NCBI RefSeq assembly: GCF_000819845.1
Contig: NZ_CDCG01000046.1
Location: 162,819-226,818 of the forward strand
Direction of reading: 5' to 3'
Source: Aeromonas enteropelogenes
GTDB lineage: Bacteria; Pseudomonadota; Gammaproteobacteria; Enterobacterales; Aeromonadaceae
DNA length: 64,000 bases
Below the pieces are notes generated by a model. The model did no database searches, was not told the DNA's origin, and saw only the letters and a program-made list of their open reading frames with translations. A program made the position numbers and the translations under genes. Positions 56,919-64,000 of the stretch are shown here, in pieces (positions within the stretch are counted from its first letter, which is position 1; each line of letters starts with the position of its first letter).

Positions 56919-58163
56919 ATGAAAAGTTGTCAGGACATTGCAAGCATGATCGAAGTTGGAAGTCGCGAATGGATACGCGCCACCCTGGCGCTCAGCCTGG
57001 GGTCTTTTCTGGTCTTTCTCAATCTCTACCAGACCCATCCCCTGTTGCCGCTGATCGCCGAGGTGTTCTCGGTCAACTCTCTCTCGGCCAGCTGGACTCT
57101 GGCTGGCTGCACCGCCGGGCTGGCCGCCTCCCTGCTCCTGTGCGCCAGACTGGCCGATCGTCATGGCCGTCGCCAGGTGATGCTGGGCACCCTTACGCTG
57201 GCGGTTCTGCTCTCCCTGCTCATTCCACTGGTCGAGCAATTTGAAGCCCTGCTGCTGCTGCGGATCCTGCAGGGCGCCCTGTTGGCGGGTCTGCCCGCCA
57301 CAGCCATCGCCTACATGGGCGAGGAGTTCAGCAAGCGGGCGCTGCTCTCGGCGGTCGGGGTCTATATCGCCGCCAACTCCCTCGGGGGGATCGCGGGTCG
57401 GGTGGTCGGTGGCTTGCTGGCTGGCTGGTTTGGCGACTGGCAGCACACCTTCCTCGGTATTGGCGCGATCAGCCTTGCCTTGCTGCCTCTGGTGTTCTGG
57501 CTGCTGCCTCATCAAACGCGCTTTGTCGCGGCTTCCCCAGTGCCGGGCCAGTTTGCCCACGCCTTGCAACAACATCTGAGCAATCCGCTGCTGGTGGGCG
57601 CCTATCTGATTGGCGGGCTCAACTTCATGGTCTTTCTGAACCAGTTCAGCTATCTCACCTTCCTGCTGGCAGCCCCTCCATTCTCCCTGCCGACCCAGTG
57701 GCTTGGCATGCTGTTTCTGACCTACCTCTCCGGCACCGTCGCCTCCTCCTTGAGCGGGCGCTGCGCCAATCGCTGGGGAGCCCAGCGCATGTTGCTGGCG
57801 GGGATTGCCCTGATGGCGCTGGGGAGTATCTGCCTGCTGCTGGGCACCCTTTCCGGGATCCTCTCCGCCCTGCTTGTCTCCAGCTTCGGTTTTTTCCTGG
57901 CTCACGCCTGCGCCAGCGCCTGGGTGGGTCAACACGTCGAGCACAACCGGGCGCTCGCCTCCTCCCTCTATCTTGTGACCTACTATCTGGGGGCCAGCCT
58001 CGGGGGGCTCTACCTCCACCCGTTCTGGGAACAAGGCAGGCTCGGGGGCCTGGTGGTGGGGATCGAGCTGGTGCTCTGCCTGACGGCAGGCCTGGGGATC
58101 TGGTTGGGGCGCCTGAAACAGCGCCATGAAAAGATGTTCCATCTCCCCTCCTCCCACCATTGA
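56919..58163 (+). CDS. MFS transporter, YnfM-like
   Basis: A 414-residue major facilitator with 12 predicted helices; the loop motif LADRHGRRQVMLGT between helices 2 and 3 is clear. YnfM-type members are drug-efflux-like (DHA1) transporters of unknown substrate. The start is uncertain: ATG at 56919 or 56946, or a GTG at 56898; none has a good ribosome site. Confidence 0.87.
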   Translation: MKSCQDIASMIEVGSREWIRATLALSLGSFLVFLNLYQTHPLLPLIAEVFSVNSLSASWTLAGCTAGLAASLLLCARLADRHGRRQVMLGTLTLAVLLSLLIPLVEQFEALLLLRILQGALLAGLPATAIAYMGEEFSKRALLSAVGVYIAANSLGGIAGRVVGGLLAGWFGDWQHTFLGIGAISLALLPLVFWLLPHQTRFVAASPVPGQFAHALQQHLSNPLLVGAYLIGGLNFMVFLNQFSYLTFLLAAPPFSLPTQWLGMLFLTYLSGTVASSLSGRCANRWGAQRMLLAGIALMALGSICLLLGTLSGILSALLVSSFGFFLAHACASAWVGQHVEHNRALASSLYLVTYYLGASLGGLYLHPFWEQGRLGGLVVGIELVLCLTAGLGIWLGRLKQRHEKMFHLPSSHH

Positions 58164-58280
58164 TTGGATAAAGGAACTGGGAGCCTTGGGTCCCTTATCG
58201 GGAGTGAAAGATCACTGGCGCAGGCAGGGAGAAGGAGGATACCGGGATCACATCAGTCATTGGTAATGAGAAAGCCCGGA

Positions 58281-58315
58281 AAAGCAAAAAGCCCGACCAT
58301 CAGGTCGGGCTTTGC
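58281..58315 (-). terminator. terminator of the second tRNA-Ser
   Basis: AAGCCCGACCTGATGGTCGG, then GCTTTTTGC on the minus strand after the tRNA 3' end; the same hairpin as at 28556-28586. Confidence 0.88.
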
Positions 58316-58319
58316 AATT

Positions 58320-58407
58320 TGGCGGTGAGGGAGGGATTCGAACCCTCGATACGTTGCCGTATACACACTTTCCAGGCGTGCTCCTTCAGCCACTCGGACA
58401 CCTCACC
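58320..58407 (-). tRNA. tRNA-Ser(GGA), second copy, unoccupied
   Basis: Identical over all 88 bases to the copy at 40726-40813. The flanks are also near-identical on both sides: the terminator side matches 28550-28588 (island left end), and the upstream side matches 40814-40890 with a few changes. It contains the full attachment core, but no island is present. Confidence 0.96.
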
Positions 58408-58590
58408 AAATTTTGGTCTGTTGTTTAACGTGTTCAGCCAACACCTTGTTCGTTGCGCCGTTGCGCTGGAACGGGGCGTAATGTACGGGATACGCAGGCA
58501 TTTGGTCAATGCAATTTTTTACTTTTTGCGTTCGTTCGCTTGATAGTCGAACAAAATGACCAAAAACATGCCATTTTGTATCCCTTTTAC

Positions 58591-60327
58591 TCAATTTTCC
58601 GCCGCTTCGTGCAAGTGTTCCCCTTTGAGGGCCTCTTCCAGCGAACCGTAGAATTCCAGCTTGCCGGGCTGAGGACGCACCTTGGCACGGGCCAGGGTCT
58701 TGAGCGGCTGGAACTGCAGCTCGGCGACACGCACCTCGACCCCGGCGGTGGCCATCTGCTTGCCAAAGTGCAGGAAGGCCGACAGCCCGCCCGCATCCAG
58801 GATGGAGACCGCCTCCATCTGCAACACCAGCAGACGATGCCCCTTCACCTGGGCTTCCAGCTCACCAAAGACCCGCTCGGCCGCAGCGAAGAAGAGCGGG
58901 CCGTTGATCTTGTAGACCAGGCTGTTATCCGGCAGCTCCTTGGCATAGCGCTTATGCTCGGCCAAATCGTGCAAACGGGTCATCTTGGCGATCTCGCGCA
59001 TAAAGAGCAGGGAAGCCAGGATCACCCCGAAGGTAATGGCAATCACCATGTCGAAGATGACGGTGAGCGACAGACAGACCAGCAGCACCAGCACATCGGA
59101 TTTGGGGGCACGGCGCACCAGCTCCACCACCTTGTGAGCTTCGCTCATGTTCCAGGCGACGATGAGCAGCAGCGCGGCCATGGCCGACAGCGGTAACCAG
59201 GAGAGCCAGGGCGCCAGCACCAGAATGGCCGCCAGCACCACCAGGGCATGGACGATGCCGGAAACAGGCGAGGTCGCTCCCGCCCGTACGTTGGCGGCAG
59301 AGCGGGCGATGGCGGCAGTGGCGGTGATACCGCCAAAGAAGGGCGCCAGTATATTGCCAAGCCCCTGCCCCACCAGTTCGGCGTTGGAGCTGTGCTTGCG
59401 ACCTGTCATACCATCCAGCACCACGGCGCAAAGCAGGGATTCAATGGCCCCCAGCATCGCCATGGAAAACGCAGCCGGCAGCAGGCGCTCGATGGCGGCA
59501 AGGTTCCATTCGACAGGAGCACCATCCGGTCCGGGCAGGGCCCATGGCATCACCAGGCTCGGCGCGATGGGCGGGATCCCCATCCCCTGGGTCCCGTCGG
59601 CCAGGGTATAACTGAACTTGCTGCCGATGGTGGCCACATCCACCCCGAACTGATGCAGGCCAAAACCCAGGCCCACCCCCACCAGCACGGCAGGCAGATG
59701 GCCCGGCACTGGCAGGCGCAGTCGCGGCCAGAGCAGCAGTACCGCCAGGGTCGCGACCCCGACGAGGGTGTCACCCCACTGCCAGCTGGGCAGGGCATGT
59801 ACCAGCGCCTCCACCTTGCCGACATAGGTTTCCGGCATCTCGGCCACGTGCAGGCCGAAGAAATCCTTGATCTGCAGGGTCGCAATCACGATGGCGATAC
59901 CACCGGTAAAGCCCAGAGTCACTGAGGGGGGGATGTATTCGATAAGGCGGCCGAGCCGCGCCATCCCCATGGCCAGCAGGAAAAAACCGGAGAGCAGGGT
60001 CGCCATCAACAGGCCACCCACGCCAAATTGTTGGGCCACCGGATAGAGGATCACCACAAAAGCGGCGGTCGGCCCCGAGATGGAGTAACGGGAGCCACCG
60101 GTTACCGCGATCACGATACCGGCGATAATGGCGGTGTAGAGGCCATGTTGTGGCGGCACGCCACTGGCAATCGCCAGCGCCATGGCCAGCGGAATGGCAA
60201 TAATGCCCACGGTAATGCCGGCGATCAAATCGCGGCCAAAACGGGCAACACTATAGGGTTCATCGATACAGGATTGGCGTAAAGCAACGGCCAGCTTCAC
60301 GCTATTCAAAGGTGCTTGCTTGTGCAT
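58591..60327 (-). CDS. dauA: DauA, SulP-family C4-dicarboxylate transporter
   Basis: A 578-residue SulP/SLC26 transporter with 12-14 helices and a C-terminal STAS domain (about residues 445-560). Long stretches correspond to E. coli DauA ([40 protein letters not shown]). DauA takes up succinate and other C4-dicarboxylates aerobically at acidic pH. Confidence 0.93.
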   Translation of the reverse strand: MHKQAPLNSVKLAVALRQSCIDEPYSVARFGRDLIAGITVGIIAIPLAMALAIASGVPPQHGLYTAIIAGIVIAVTGGSRYSISGPTAAFVVILYPVAQQFGVGGLLMATLLSGFFLLAMGMARLGRLIEYIPPSVTLGFTGGIAIVIATLQIKDFFGLHVAEMPETYVGKVEALVHALPSWQWGDTLVGVATLAVLLLWPRLRLPVPGHLPAVLVGVGLGFGLHQFGVDVATIGSKFSYTLADGTQGMGIPPIAPSLVMPWALPGPDGAPVEWNLAAIERLLPAAFSMAMLGAIESLLCAVVLDGMTGRKHSSNAELVGQGLGNILAPFFGGITATAAIARSAANVRAGATSPVSGIVHALVVLAAILVLAPWLSWLPLSAMAALLLIVAWNMSEAHKVVELVRRAPKSDVLVLLVCLSLTVIFDMVIAITFGVILASLLFMREIAKMTRLHDLAEHKRYAKELPDNSLVYKINGPLFFAAAERVFGELEAQVKGHRLLVLQMEAVSILDAGGLSAFLHFGKQMATAGVEVRVAELQFQPLKTLARAKVRPQPGKLEFYGSLEEALKGEHLHEAAEN

Positions 60328-60812
60328 GTATATCGTAATACCAGAAGAGGGAGATAAAGGCCGGATAAATCCGGCGCCCGATCATCATCAAGGGCCGGCA
60401 GAACTGTCGACGCGGCGATGGTATCCTGCGTAACCTTACTCCTGCCGCGCCGTTTTTTCGATGGTCAGGATCAATGAATGACACACTCGCCCACCATTTG
60501 GCCCATTCGCCACCAAATCCCCGATATTTATCCGGACTCCAGCCCTGTTAACCGCAAAGATTGCCATTTGAGACATCACATCAATTTTGCACGTTCGCAG
60601 CCGATAAAGGGAAGTTGCCCTCATCAGCACACCCCCTCTAGTCCCTCTTTGTGACCAGTGAAGCAAGTGCAAGAGACTGATTGTGTTCAAAATAAGCGGC
60701 AAAGACCAAGTTTTGGGCAAACAGGTCGAAAATCCGTTTTTAACAAAGATCGCGGGTTGACACCCGCCACCCTGGCCATTAATATCCGCCCCGTCTCAAC
60801 GAGACAGGCAAT
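60328..60812. other. non-coding stretch upstream of dauA and of tRNA-Asn
   Basis: No supported gene. It should contain the dauA promoter on the minus strand and the tRNA-Asn promoter on the plus strand (around 60730-60800). Confidence 0.5.
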
Positions 60813-60888
60813 TCCTCCTTAGTTCAGTCGGTAGAACGGCGGACTGTTAATCCGTATGTCACTGGTTCAAGTCCAGTAGGAGGAGCCA
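60813..60888 (+). tRNA. tRNA-Asn(GTT), copy 1
   Basis: A 76-base tRNA with encoded CCA; anticodon loop CTGTTAATC gives GTT. D-arm AGTTCAGTCGGTAGAACGGC and T-loop GTTCAAGTC are normal. Confidence 0.97.
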
Positions 60889-60890
60889 AT

Positions 60891-60966
60891 TCCCCCGTAG
60901 TTCAGTCGGTAGAACGGCGGACTGTTAATCCGTATGTCACAAGTTCGAGTCTTGTCGGGGGAGCCA
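60891..60966 (+). tRNA. tRNA-Asn(GTT), copy 2
   Basis: A 76-base tandem partner, two bases downstream of copy 1. The same anticodon arm; acceptor and T stems differ (CCCCCG and AAGTTCGAGTCTT). Confidence 0.97.
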
Positions 60967-60971
60967 CATTC

Positions 60972-61002
60972 GAAAGCCCAGCCTTATGGCTGGGCTTTTT
61001 CG
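60972..61002 (+). terminator. terminator of the tRNA-Asn pair
   Basis: GAAAGCCCAGCC TTAT GGCTGGGCTTTTT. Confidence 0.93.
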
Positions 61003-61478
61003 TATATCTCTCTTCATTGTTTCAAGTTGAGCCAGCTATCCCTCGTCGCTTGCTCTGCCGCATTCCCCTCGCAGTGAACGATCCACTCTCCCTGTTTTCT
61101 ATCAACTCAAATTCGACTAACAATTACTCCGGTCCCTATCCGGTCAGCTCAGCTGGGTGAATTGTTCATGACCTAGCCCCAACCAGAAACCATCCCCTCC
61201 CCTGACGTAAATACCCCCAGAAAAGCTCTCCGGTCACAGCTTCCGGTCTTTCTGCTGAGAGACCATGGGGATGGTCAGACCGGAGCAGGCGACTCTGGCG
61301 TACAGATAACGCGGATTGAAAGATGGAGACGCTCAGGAGGGACAAGGGAAGAGGAATGGTTAGCGGTAAGGCCGGAGCAGCCTCTGGGGCATATCCGGTC
61401 GCGAGATTCACTACCACACAGCACCGCATTTATGACAAAATAATCAATTATCACATCTGATTAAATTTGGTGGTGGGA
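61003..61478. other. non-coding stretch after tRNA-Asn
   Basis: No recognisable gene. Composition changes toward AT at about 61430. The tRNA-Asn 3' side is a possible entry point of the accessory DNA that follows, but I do not see a second copy of the tRNA end within the window. Confidence 0.4.
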
Positions 61479-62012
61479 ATGGAACAACAAATCTTAGGTT
61501 TTTTTGAGGCCAGTGACTTTCTAGAGCATGAAGTTCTCAGGCCTTTATCCCATATTCGCCCAGGATGGGAGCTATTTGTCGACCCGACAACAGGTAGATA
61601 TAAAGATGAGGAGGGCACATTTGCTTGGCTCTTCAATCATTTGATCAAAAGAATTTCCAAGAGCACACCTCCAGATAAGTACCACGATTCAGAAGACCGT
61701 CTCGCCGAGCATGTGCAGACAAGTCTCAACTGGAAAATTTCAAAGCATCATGGTACCTGGCGTAATGCTGCAGGCCATCGTCTTGCCCCAAATGATTACC
61801 TAGTAACCTTGGAACAAGGTGGTTTTAAGATTGATGGCATAGAAGACTTGATAGCTGCTGCTTCTGGACGTGTACATGCAGCTCTTCAATACGGCCAAAG
61901 GCACTTCGATGATATGGAAAGGGGGCACCAAGTCATTCTTGCGGGGGTTCTTGCAGCAATCCTTTATCACTGGGACCCCATAGAGCCCGAGATTAGAAAA
62001 TTAGAAGTCTAA
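61479..62012 (+). CDS. unknown 177-residue protein
   Basis: The ATG at 61479 has GGTGGTGGGA upstream. A soluble protein, not recognised. It has several Trp/His-rich stretches (GTFAWLFNHLIKRISK, SLNWKISKHHGTWRN) and a late apolar segment (VILAGVLAAILYHWD). It stands alone in an accessory region after tRNA-Asn; codon use is less GC-biased than in the core genes. Confidence 0.65.
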   Translation: MEQQILGFFEASDFLEHEVLRPLSHIRPGWELFVDPTTGRYKDEEGTFAWLFNHLIKRISKSTPPDKYHDSEDRLAEHVQTSLNWKISKHHGTWRNAAGHRLAPNDYLVTLEQGGFKIDGIEDLIAAASGRVHAALQYGQRHFDDMERGHQVILAGVLAAILYHWDPIEPEIRKLEV

Positions 62013-62303
62013 GGGGCCTCTTCAGTTCAAATAGCCCAGAATACTACTACAGTAGGCCGTTGCACGATTCGCATTGATTTTAGCCTAATGTATCGCGTCG
62101 ATGCCGACGAGGTGGCGGGTCGTCACGCCGACGCGACCGTCGGCAAATTTCACGCAAGATCTCCAGTAATCCCCCCTTCCCCAACCCACCCTGCTATCTC
62201 TGTCAGAACTGTCTCCTTTGGGTATCCCATGTTTTGAATGAAACCCAAAGTATGGCAAACTGCCTGCTCACAAAAACCTTTGCGTTTAAAAGGAGTTGTT
62301 TGC
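62013..62303. other. non-coding stretch with the first GC-rich repeat
   Basis: No gene seen apart from the repeat at 62094-62153, which stands out as GC-rich in otherwise mixed sequence. Confidence 0.45.
62094..62153. repeat. GC-rich 60-bp repeat, copy A
   Basis: About three quarters identical to 63748-63807, with most differences being transitions. It contains complementary segments (GCGTCG / CGACGC, GACGA / TCGTC, GCCGAC / GTCGGC) so it can fold. Confidence 0.65.
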
Positions 62304-62432
62304 ATGGCGACCAAGAGTATTGGCGAGCTGACCCAGGATGAGTTCTTGAGAATACTAGGCCCAGATCAAGGTAGTTCTAGGGATGGTAGCCGTGTTGCCG
62401 TTGGCCGCTCGATCAGAGGGACATCCATATGA
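62304..62432 (+). CDS. unknown 42-residue protein
   Basis: ATG at 62304 with a strong ribosome site (AAAAGGAG, nine bases upstream). The product starts MATKSIGELTQDEFLRILG and ends with a Gly/Arg/Ser-rich tail. Not recognised. The good ribosome site and start make it likely to be translated. Confidence 0.5.
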   Translation: MATKSIGELTQDEFLRILGPDQGSSRDGSRVAVGRSIRGTSI

Positions 62433-62501
62433 ACAGAGAAGTCAATTGGTATCCATTGTCAGTCGTAAACATATAAACATTGCATATTTCAGAGTAATAA
62501 A

Positions 62502-62603
62502 ATGAACTTATCAAACAATCAGAAAGAAATAATTAACTTAATCACAGACAGCATCCACTACCAATTAAAAAAGATAGATTTTTTGCTTAAAATAAAAAAA
62601 TAA
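62502..62603 (+). CDS. possible 33-residue ORF
   Basis: ATG at 62502, 33 codons (MNLSNNQKEIINLITDSIHY at the start, KKIDFLLKIKK at the end). The last codons and stop are formed by the A-rich tandem repeat, so its end varies with repeat length. The ribosome site is weak. Confidence 0.3.
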   Translation: MNLSNNQKEIINLITDSIHYQLKKIDFLLKIKK

Positions 62604-62646
62604 AAAAATAAAAAAATAAAAACTAAAAACTAAAAACTAAAAACCA
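62593..62646. repeat. A-rich tandem repeat
   Basis: About three units of TAAAAAAA (8 bases) followed by four of TAAAAAC (7 bases). It lies between the 33-codon ORF and the start region of the disrupted gene, about 45 bases ahead of its ATG. Confidence 0.85.
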
Positions 62647-62692
62647 CAATTACTATGTACACCGTTCCATAGGAAGGGATGGCCGTGAAAGT

Positions 62693-63638
62693 ATGTCTAG
62701 TCAAAATGACTACACAATGCAATTTACAACTGATGCACTACTTAATGCATTTTCATCATTAGTCGATTATTATTTTGCCCACTTTAATTTACGTCTTGGC
62801 GCCAATATAGAAAAAATTAAGAACATCCAACACAACAGAATGGACAATAGCTTTCTCAGACACTCATACCGTCCCATAAAAAATATTAGTTCCATAGAGA
62901 AACTTATTGAGGATGTAAAACGGACTGAAGTGAATGGAATACAAATATCAGAGCTATTTAAAAATGAAAAAAACATTTGCATGATGTAAGACAGTGTATA
63001 TATTTACATGCTATATGCAAACAACTGAATAACGCCGGAATAAAAATTGACGAAAAATGCCTGTCCTTACAAAAAAACAGTTGTGGAGAAATAATTTTTT
63101 GCGTGGATGAACGAGTTCGTAAGTACTATGAATATATGGAACGTTCCTTTTGTAAAAAAATAGATGATTTTGGTGCTGGACCAAGCATATATTTAGATCT
63201 AAATGCATACTTAAAGCATAACTCCATACCTTATATCAGCATAGCTGCAGAACCCATTGAATGCAATAGAGAAATAGCATATACATGTTTCGAAATACCT
63301 AAATGCTCTACTGAATTACTGCGAAAAGGTGGTATTTTATCAATAGTGGCAAATGCAGACTTTGACACGCTGCACAGCTTTCTTACCACAAAAGATAAAG
63401 ACGATTCTAATTTCAAGTCCTGTGGCCTTACCGATATAAAAAACTTATTTACCTTAGACAAGAAAAATGGTGTTTTAAGCCATGGCAATAATAAACTATA
63501 CTTTTCGTCGACCAAGTTTTATTTATTAAAACCAGAGAGGCAACACTAATTGATTCAAATAAATGCTTTGAAGGTAAAATAACAGACATCAGTGGCTATA
63601 TTGATGCATATATAAAACGATTTTTAGCAGACATATAA
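62693..63638 (+). pseudogene. AT-rich gene disrupted by two frame changes
   Basis: Three reading frames join into one protein of about 315 residues: 62693-62973, then 62974 to about 63505, then on to TAA at 63638. The first change lies at A7C (62967-62974), where the next frame continues HLHDVRQCIYLHAICKQL. The second lies at TTTTC near 63500-63505, after which the frame reads VDQVLFIKTREATLIDSNKC and ends YIKRFLADI. Each frame beyond the break runs on without another stop. I do not recognise the protein. It may be decayed, or the two homopolymers may be misread; the first could also be a programmed shift. Confidence 0.6.
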
Positions 63639-63905
63639 TTTCAATGCCACGAGGACTACCCTCACTGTATTGAAAATTATTGTTAAAACTTAAGCCAATC
63701 TCGATTAGTGTTGAGGTAGATTCTTACTTTTCTCTCAGGACAAAACTCGCGTCGACGTATACGAGGCGTCGGGCCGTCACGTCGACGCGATCGCCGGAAA
63801 ACTTGGTCAACTTAACCCACTTTTTTGATAGTGAAATAATTCTATAAGACGCGAACTATCCTAGTTGGTTGACACGACAGAGTGTCATGGGTAGCCCGAT
63901 ACCGT
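63639..63905. other. non-coding stretch with the second GC-rich repeat
   Basis: No gene. It contains repeat copy B (63748-63807) and, near the right end, an inverted repeat TGACAC GACAGA GTGTCA at about 63872-63889, possibly a terminator or the end of a mobile element. Confidence 0.45.
63748..63807. repeat. GC-rich 60-bp repeat, copy B
   Basis: Partner of 62094-62153. Here the outer arms are a perfect inverted repeat (GCGTCGACGT / ACGTCGACGC). Confidence 0.65.
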
Positions 63906-64000
63906 CTAAGCACTCGCAACCAAGCAAGCCTCCGCATATGCTAATTCTTGGGTAACTTCCTCTGCACGTTTTTGTAGCATAACGGCGTTGTTGCCCAAAT
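63906..64000 (-). CDS. C-terminal end of an unknown protein (cut by window edge)
   Basis: On the minus strand a frame open to the window edge ends at TAG (63906-63908) and reads LGNNAVMLQKRAEEVTQELA followed by YAEACLVASA. Too short to identify; helical and Ala/Glu-rich. Confidence 0.35.
   Translation of the reverse strand, partial: LGNNAVMLQKRAEEVTQELAYAEACLVASA

Noticed and set aside
60436..60720. 94-codon ORF upstream of dauA
   Set aside because: No ribosome site, no family features, and it covers the likely promoter region.
61166..61429. 87-codon minus-strand ORF after tRNA-Asn
   Set aside because: No ribosome site and no recognisable domain; composition suggests a chance frame.

Overview
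The window reads as a chromosomal segment of an Aeromonas-type gammaproteobacterium. It is GC-rich, and its genes and gene orders match the enteric/Vibrio/Aeromonas group: yfiRNB, tyrR next to phhAB, ydcSTUV-patD, pspF/pspABC-ycjXF, sapABCDF, htpG-recR, cmk-rpsA-ihfB-lapAB-pyrF and queC/queE. The genus call is inference from gene content, not from a database match.

Layout. 0-3 kb: end of a TerC-family gene and the yfiRNB cyclic-di-GMP module. 3-6 kb: tyrR and the phenylalanine hydroxylase pair phhAB. 6-13 kb: a polyamine/GABA-type ABC importer (ydcSTUV) with gamma-aminobutyraldehyde dehydrogenase (patD) and a LysR regulator. 13-24 kb: the phage-shock cluster ycjF, ycjX, pspCBA and divergent pspF (with a sigma-54 promoter), then sapABCDF, which contains a stitched-in 27-codon ORF between sapC and sapD. 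24-28.5 kb: htpG, recR, alr.

28.6-40.8 kb is a genomic island inserted in the 3' end of a tRNA-Ser(GGA) gene. A 31-bp direct repeat of the tRNA 3' end bounds it, and a tyrosine integrase sits beside the intact tRNA. From left to right it holds an integron array with five complete gene cassettes and a partial sixth, attI and Pc-like sequences, an SOS box and an integrase gene cut off after about 65 codons. Then come about 0.9 kb of relic DNA, a RepA/RecA-like ATPase, a small ORF, a cluster of CTTACG repeats, and two more tyrosine recombinases ahead of the tRNA integrase. The cassette genes are AT-rich and mostly unrecognised; one carries a YaaC-like C-terminus. This island is the most novel part of the window.

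40.9-58.2 kb returns to core genome: ybjN-like, a DUF1704/QEGLA metallopeptidase-like protein, tdk, an NhaC-family transporter under a lysine riboswitch, an H-NS family gene, cobalamin adenosyltransferase, a DUF3820 gene, queE, queC, a DTW-domain tRNA modification gene, rhombosortase, pyrF, lapBA, ihfB, rpsA, cmk, ribA and a ynfL/ynfM-like pair. At 58.3 kb lies a second, unoccupied tRNA-Ser(GGA) locus with nearly the same flanks as the island target, followed by dauA and two tandem tRNA-Asn genes. From 61 kb to the end the sequence is accessory: unrecognised ORFs, an A-rich tandem repeat, a frame-disrupted AT-rich gene, and a pair of diverged 60-bp GC-rich repeats flanking it.

Two core genes (phhB and ydcS) are each followed by a second, diverged copy of their own 3' end, which suggests past replacement of these genes by recombination with related DNA.
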